NCBI GenBank assembly: GCA_000482145.1
Contig: AUXH01000225.1
Span: 1 to 27,077 of the forward strand
Direction of reading: 5' to 3'
DNA length: 27,077 nucleotides
DNA from: Strigomonas culicis
Taxonomy: Eukaryota; Euglenozoa; Kinetoplastea; Trypanosomatida; Trypanosomatidae
Within the stretch, counting starts at the first letter, position 1. Each line of letters begins with the position of its first letter. The notes beneath the pieces were generated by a model that was not told where the DNA came from, did not search any database, and saw nothing but the letters and a program-made list of their open reading frames with translations. The position numbers and the translations under genes are program-made. Shown piece after piece: positions 23,662-27,077 of the stretch.

Positions 23662-26472
23662 TTAGGAGTACATCGAAAGAATCATAGATCTAATTGGTGG
23701 TGGAAAATTAGATACCAGAGCATTTGTTTGCTGTTGCCACTCTGTCGTTAAACGCCTCATGATAAGCTTCATGGCCTCAACTGTACCTGGGAATGAGAAG
23801 GCAATTTCATTCCAACTAATAACAAGGTTCAGAAACGCGGGGATGAAGCTTTCCAGTGATGATGCCGAATACATGGCGTTGCATAGTCGAACAGTGGCTT
23901 CTGATTTCTCAAAGGAGTGCTCGCTTCGCGAAATAAGCTCGGCAATTGTCGCTACATTCAAACCCTGAGCCAGCTGAGGATACATCTCAAGGGAACGACA
24001 CAAATGAAAGGCCATTTGAGAAAAAAACACTGAAGAGTCTCCATAAACATCCAATCTCAGCGCCGAGTTCGCAGCAGACAACGCCTTGAGTGCCACATCA
24101 TTGGGCTGCGAAGGAGAATAAACCACAGTAAAGCAAATTAGCTGTACATAGAGCTGTTTCATCTGTGAGTCATCTTCCTCCTCCATGAAATTGGGAATAG
24201 TTGAGAGAACTGCATCGTGCATGCCAGTAGGAAATGCTTCACTGCCAAGAATTTGAATGAGTGAATTTAAGAAATTCACCACAGCACGCCTGACGCTGGT
24301 ACTTTCATAGTTTATGAGAGCAGTGTACCCCGCTGTGGGAAGCGACCACGAAGTTGACACTACCCACTCCTTCAATTTTGAAGACGGAATTGATTTGCAA
24401 TACCCTAGGGACGCATTGAATATTCCAGAGAGAAGATCTGCATCATCCTTTGCGTCACGAGAAATGGCATCGGCCAACACAGCGTTCCACATATTTAAAC
24501 TCTGCATACAATAATCAAAATCAGGGCATTTTGCTTGTATTACCAGTATAGCTGTATCTAGCGAAAACACATCCTTGTCGATCAGAGCATTCGCTTCATT
24601 CGATATATACACTTTTGTATATGTTTCCTCGAACAATTGCGCTCGCCTTCCTCTCTCATCCTTGAGAAGTGCAACTAAATGATGCAGTTTATTTACATCA
24701 TCCAAGTAAAGTATGCAATGGCACAGTAGTTGTATCAGGCATGAAAGGTTTCGTGTATTATAGACCGAAAGGCATCCACACGCAGCGTGCAGGATTTCAG
24801 AGCAATGCTGCATTAATGGAGTGGCATCGGAGTGATCATGAAAGCTCATGAATGCTGTATTTAAAGCGGAGCAAGCTGTGAGTTGAATACGTTTGCTGGT
24901 GCTTTGTACACGCGAGGTAATAGTCGATATAATAACATGGAACGTGGGCGGTGAAGTGGCCAGAATCATATCATAAAGCTGAGACAAGGACCAGAAAGAA
25001 ATGCTGCTGACGCAAATATTTTCCGATGCATTTTTGGATAGATGAATTAACTGCTCACAAATAGTTGGGAGATACGGTTCAAGCTCCGAACCGCAGCCAC
25101 TGGCAATGGTTCCAATCAGCACAGCACCAGCTTCTCGATCTCTCCACTCTGAACTATTCCAGAATGCTTGAATGACCTCCAACATGACAGTGGATGCTTT
25201 GGAACTCGTGAGCACGCACAGCGAGGAGATGCATTTTAGTGCAGAACGACGAAGTGTCATGGCTGTTTCTTCATCATCCAGCATTGCATCCTCGCCAATA
25301 TCCTTTCCTCCCTCATTGCGCACACCGACAGAATCCCGAATGAGATAATCATCAGATGTGACAATATTTGCCACTTCTTCCTCCGAAAGGGGCGAAAACA
25401 GAACCAAGCTTCTGAGAAGTCGTTCGATATTGGACTCGACAATACTCGCGAAAAATGCCATGTGTCCCTCACCGACTTCGCGCTCATTGATATCCACGAC
25501 AAAAGTCAGCAGCTCGATGGAGGCAGAGAGTAACTCCCTTGTCTCAGAGCTGTCATTTCGTGTGCCACCAATAATGTCAATAGGTTTCACGATCCAGTTA
25601 AGGCCCAATTTTTGCTGAGCTGCGTGGTCCAATTGAACAAAGTAATCAAAGTAGTCGAGTAGAAACGAGCAGGTTCTTAGCACTAAACTCATAAATGCAA
25701 TGTCGTTGTTGCACGACTGTTCAATAAGCGTAGTGCACACACATGCCAAATGCCAACTGGAAGAAACGAGACCGCGTTGAAGTGGCGATAAATTGTCAAA
25801 GTTCCACTCGAGCAACGAGCTCTGCTCAAAGATGTTGAAACACATTCGGAAACTGGCTTTTTTCAAATCGTGTGGTGTATCAGCCGCCACTGCCAGTTGG
25901 GAAACGCGTGTGATGATGCTGCCACTGGCCTCGCCAACTTGCTTCGGCATGTCCTCCATCAAATACTGAAGTGAGAATAAAGCACCCAGTGTTTTTAACC
26001 CTCCAGCGCTCAGTAATTCGTTCAGCAAAATATTGGCTAAATCACCAAGTCCAGTTGCAACCCACCATTCAAACGATGTTAAGGTTGTTACCTTTACGAT
26101 AATTTGAGCTGAAACACGGGAAAGCTTCACATCAACGGCAGATTTTAAGCACTGAAGTGCACACTGTGCAGCCTCCCTCACAGCAGGTTCTCCCAAAGCG
26201 TGTTTCGCTTTTTCAATATTATTCTTTAGCGTTAAACCTGCAAGAAGACGGTATTGTATCCAAGGAACCGTCAAGGGAAGGTTGGGGACTGGACATTGCT
26301 GGGCATCAAATACCTTAGAGAGCAAAATGCAGAAGGAAGGATTAGACTCATAGACCTTCAGTTGCTCGTATGCAGCTTTTGAATTTCCTACGACAATTCC
26401 GTTATCATGTAACAGCTGGATAACATTAACAAGGTCGTCACTTGTTGGAACGTAGTTGTTGTTGTTGCTCAT
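23662..26472 (-). CDS. TNPO1: Importin-beta family nuclear import receptor, transportin-like
   Basis: This 936-residue HEAT-repeat protein is a karyopherin. Residues 78-86 (AGLTLKNNI) match the second HEAT repeat of transportin/importin-beta proteins (family pattern S/A-G-L-x-L-K-N-N). Residues 440-470 (an EWRDREAGAVLIGTIASGCG-like helix pair followed by L-x-P-Y-L-P) match the conserved transportin middle region. An acidic loop at about 385-405 sits where transportin has its H8 loop, but it is much shorter. Transportins carry RNA-binding proteins with PY-NLS signals into the nucleus and release them on RanGTP binding. Importin-beta 1 itself is the main alternative. The base composition is far lower in GC than in the other genes. 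The start is the ATG at 26470-26472, followed by four Asn codons. Confidence 0.78.
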   Translation of the reverse strand: MSNNNNYVPTSDDLVNVIQLLHDNGIVVGNSKAAYEQLKVYESNPSFCILLSKVFDAQQCPVPNLPLTVPWIQYRLLAGLTLKNNIEKAKHALGEPAVREAAQCALQCLKSAVDVKLSRVSAQIIVKVTTLTSFEWWVATGLGDLANILLNELLSAGGLKTLGALFSLQYLMEDMPKQVGEASGSIITRVSQLAVAADTPHDLKKASFRMCFNIFEQSSLLEWNFDNLSPLQRGLVSSSWHLACVCTTLIEQSCNNDIAFMSLVLRTCSFLLDYFDYFVQLDHAAQQKLGLNWIVKPIDIIGGTRNDSSETRELLSASIELLTFVVDINEREVGEGHMAFFASIVESNIERLLRSLVLFSPLSEEEVANIVTSDDYLIRDSVGVRNEGGKDIGEDAMLDDEETAMTLRRSALKCISSLCVLTSSKASTVMLEVIQAFWNSSEWRDREAGAVLIGTIASGCGSELEPYLPTICEQLIHLSKNASENICVSSISFWSLSQLYDMILATSPPTFHVIISTITSRVQSTSKRIQLTACSALNTAFMSFHDHSDATPLMQHCSEILHAACGCLSVYNTRNLSCLIQLLCHCILYLDDVNKLHHLVALLKDERGRRAQLFEETYTKVYISNEANALIDKDVFSLDTAILVIQAKCPDFDYCMQSLNMWNAVLADAISRDAKDDADLLSGIFNASLGYCKSIPSSKLKEWVVSTSWSLPTAGYTALINYESTSVRRAVVNFLNSLIQILGSEAFPTGMHDAVLSTIPNFMEEEDDSQMKQLYVQLICFTVVYSPSQPNDVALKALSAANSALRLDVYGDSSVFFSQMAFHLCRSLEMYPQLAQGLNVATIAELISRSEHSFEKSEATVRLCNAMYSASSLESFIPAFLNLVISWNEIAFSFPGTVEAMKLIMRRLTTEWQQQTNALVSNFPPPIRSMILSMYS

Positions 26473-26532
26473 GGGGAAAAAAAGGAAGAAAAAACTAGAT
26501 TTGAATTGTAATACAAATTATTGTATCTATGA

Positions 26533-26600
26533 CTGTAGAGAAAACAGAAAAGCAGTAAAAACGAGACGAGAGGGAAAAAGAGAAGTGGAAAGAATACATA
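26533..26600 (-). promoter_or_regulatory. Predicted trans-splice acceptor region for the transportin-like gene
   Basis: Pyrimidine-rich minus-strand sequence (about 26600-26537) leads to AG at 26534-26533, a 60-base 5' UTR. A second C/T tract touches the start codon (26495-26473). Confidence 0.45.
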
Positions 26601-26851
26601 AACGCAACAGTAATAATACACAAAAAAAGAAAAAACAATAAGCATAAATAATGGTTTGGTTGCAACGCACAAAAAAAAATGAAAATAAAGATGTGCAAAT
26701 GCAGGCCTCCTTCTATTAAACATCGCCTAGTTTTCCACAGTGAGGTATCTTCAAAAGAGAACATACCAGACAACGGTTTGCCGGGAAACACCCACAACCG
26801 CGCCACAATGGAAAAAAAAAAGGAACGCGCGGGGGCGCGTGGGTGGCGGGC

Positions 26852-26872
26852 CACACACACACACACACACCA
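26852..26872. repeat. (CA)n microsatellite
   Basis: About ten CA units on the plus strand (TG on the transcribed strand) lie inside the GC-rich edge block. Confidence 0.9.
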
Positions 26873-27077
26873 CTGGCCAGCACCCGGACACCTTCGACAA
26901 GGGCGCACTCAAAAAAAGGGGAGCCGGGCACCCCCTCCCACCCCAGGGAGGCGGGCGAGAACGGAGGAAAAGCCGCGCCGCCCACAGGGCCGGCGCCGCG
27001 CACGAGCAAAACAAAACCAAGGCACCAACAAAAAGGAAACAAATAAATACAGGAAAACAACGTAAGACAAAAAAAAA

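Larger units (their letters stand above)
26473..27077 (-). other. Gene-less right edge with GC-rich block and dinucleotide repeat
   Basis: The first part (26473-26800) is AT-rich 5' flank of the transportin-like gene. From about 26810 to 27010 the sequence becomes GC-rich and low in complexity, with a CA repeat, C runs and A runs, and then returns to A-rich sequence at the window end. ORFs exist on both strands here but translate to Pro/Arg/Thr-His or Cys/Val/Phe low-complexity peptides with no domain. It may be the 3' UTR of a gene outside the window or the start region of the polycistron. Confidence 0.5.

Noticed and set aside
26716..27060. 114-codon minus-strand ORF at the right edge as the tail of an upstream gene
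   Set aside because: Cys/Val/Phe/Trp-rich translation of low-complexity sequence; no sign of a folded protein or recognisable terminus.
26679..27065. 128-codon plus-strand ORF at the right edge
   Set aside because: Composition follows the repeats (Thr-His from CA repeat, Lys from A runs, Pro/Arg from the GC-rich block), with no domain and opposite direction to all genes.
1..27077. A defence, mobile or otherwise novel multi-gene system
   Set aside because: All eleven genes are typical single-copy eukaryotic housekeeping types on one strand; no transposase, integrase, reverse transcriptase, terminal repeats, CRISPR repeats or clustered unknown genes were seen.

Overview
The window looks like nuclear chromosomal DNA of a trypanosomatid (kinetoplastid protist), probably one with GC-rich coding sequence. 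Eleven convincing protein genes all lie on the minus strand. They are long and need no introns, and they are separated by AT-rich spacers full of homopolymers. Ahead of almost every start codon the sense strand carries a long polypyrimidine run followed by an AG, the layout expected for spliced-leader trans-splicing of a polycistronic transcript. Transcription therefore runs from right (27077) to left (1). The protein families (mitochondrial PDH E2, i-AAA protease, Trm9-type methyltransferase, POC5-like centriole protein, karyopherins) fit this reading. Species cannot be fixed from the sequence alone.

Order along transcription: an importin-beta family receptor most like transportin (26472-23662); a mitochondrial i-AAA protease of the YME1/FtsH type (23368-21446); a 1426-residue protein with a mitochondrial-type N-terminus and no family I recognise (20541-16261); a POC5-like centrin-binding protein (15687-14584); a pentapeptide-repeat protein (14132-13362); an exportin-5-like karyopherin (13175-10131); an MPPED-type metallophosphoesterase (9739-8774); dihydrolipoamide acetyltransferase, E2 of pyruvate dehydrogenase (8386-6980); a TIP30/HTATIP2-like Rossmann protein (5883-4348); a Trm9-type tRNA wobble-uridine methyltransferase (4072-3140); and a PCID2/Thp1-like PCI protein (2775-718). 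The left 717 bases are the 3' flank of the last gene. The right 605 bases are the 5' flank of the first gene plus a GC-rich, gene-less edge.

These genes are housekeeping and do not form one pathway, which is normal for trypanosomatid polycistrons. Loose themes are nucleocytoplasmic transport (two karyopherins and a TREX-2-like PCI protein) and mitochondrial function (E2, i-AAA protease, the 1426-residue protein). I found no mobile element, CRISPR array, tRNA, rRNA or novel multi-gene system. The points most worth a second look are the unrecognised 1426-residue mitochondrial candidate, the abrupt fall in GC content in the transportin-like gene, the remodelled TIP30-like enzyme without a visible YxxxK dyad, the POC5-like protein with a Cys/His-containing tail, and the sense-strand purine-to-pyrimidine switch in the long spacers.
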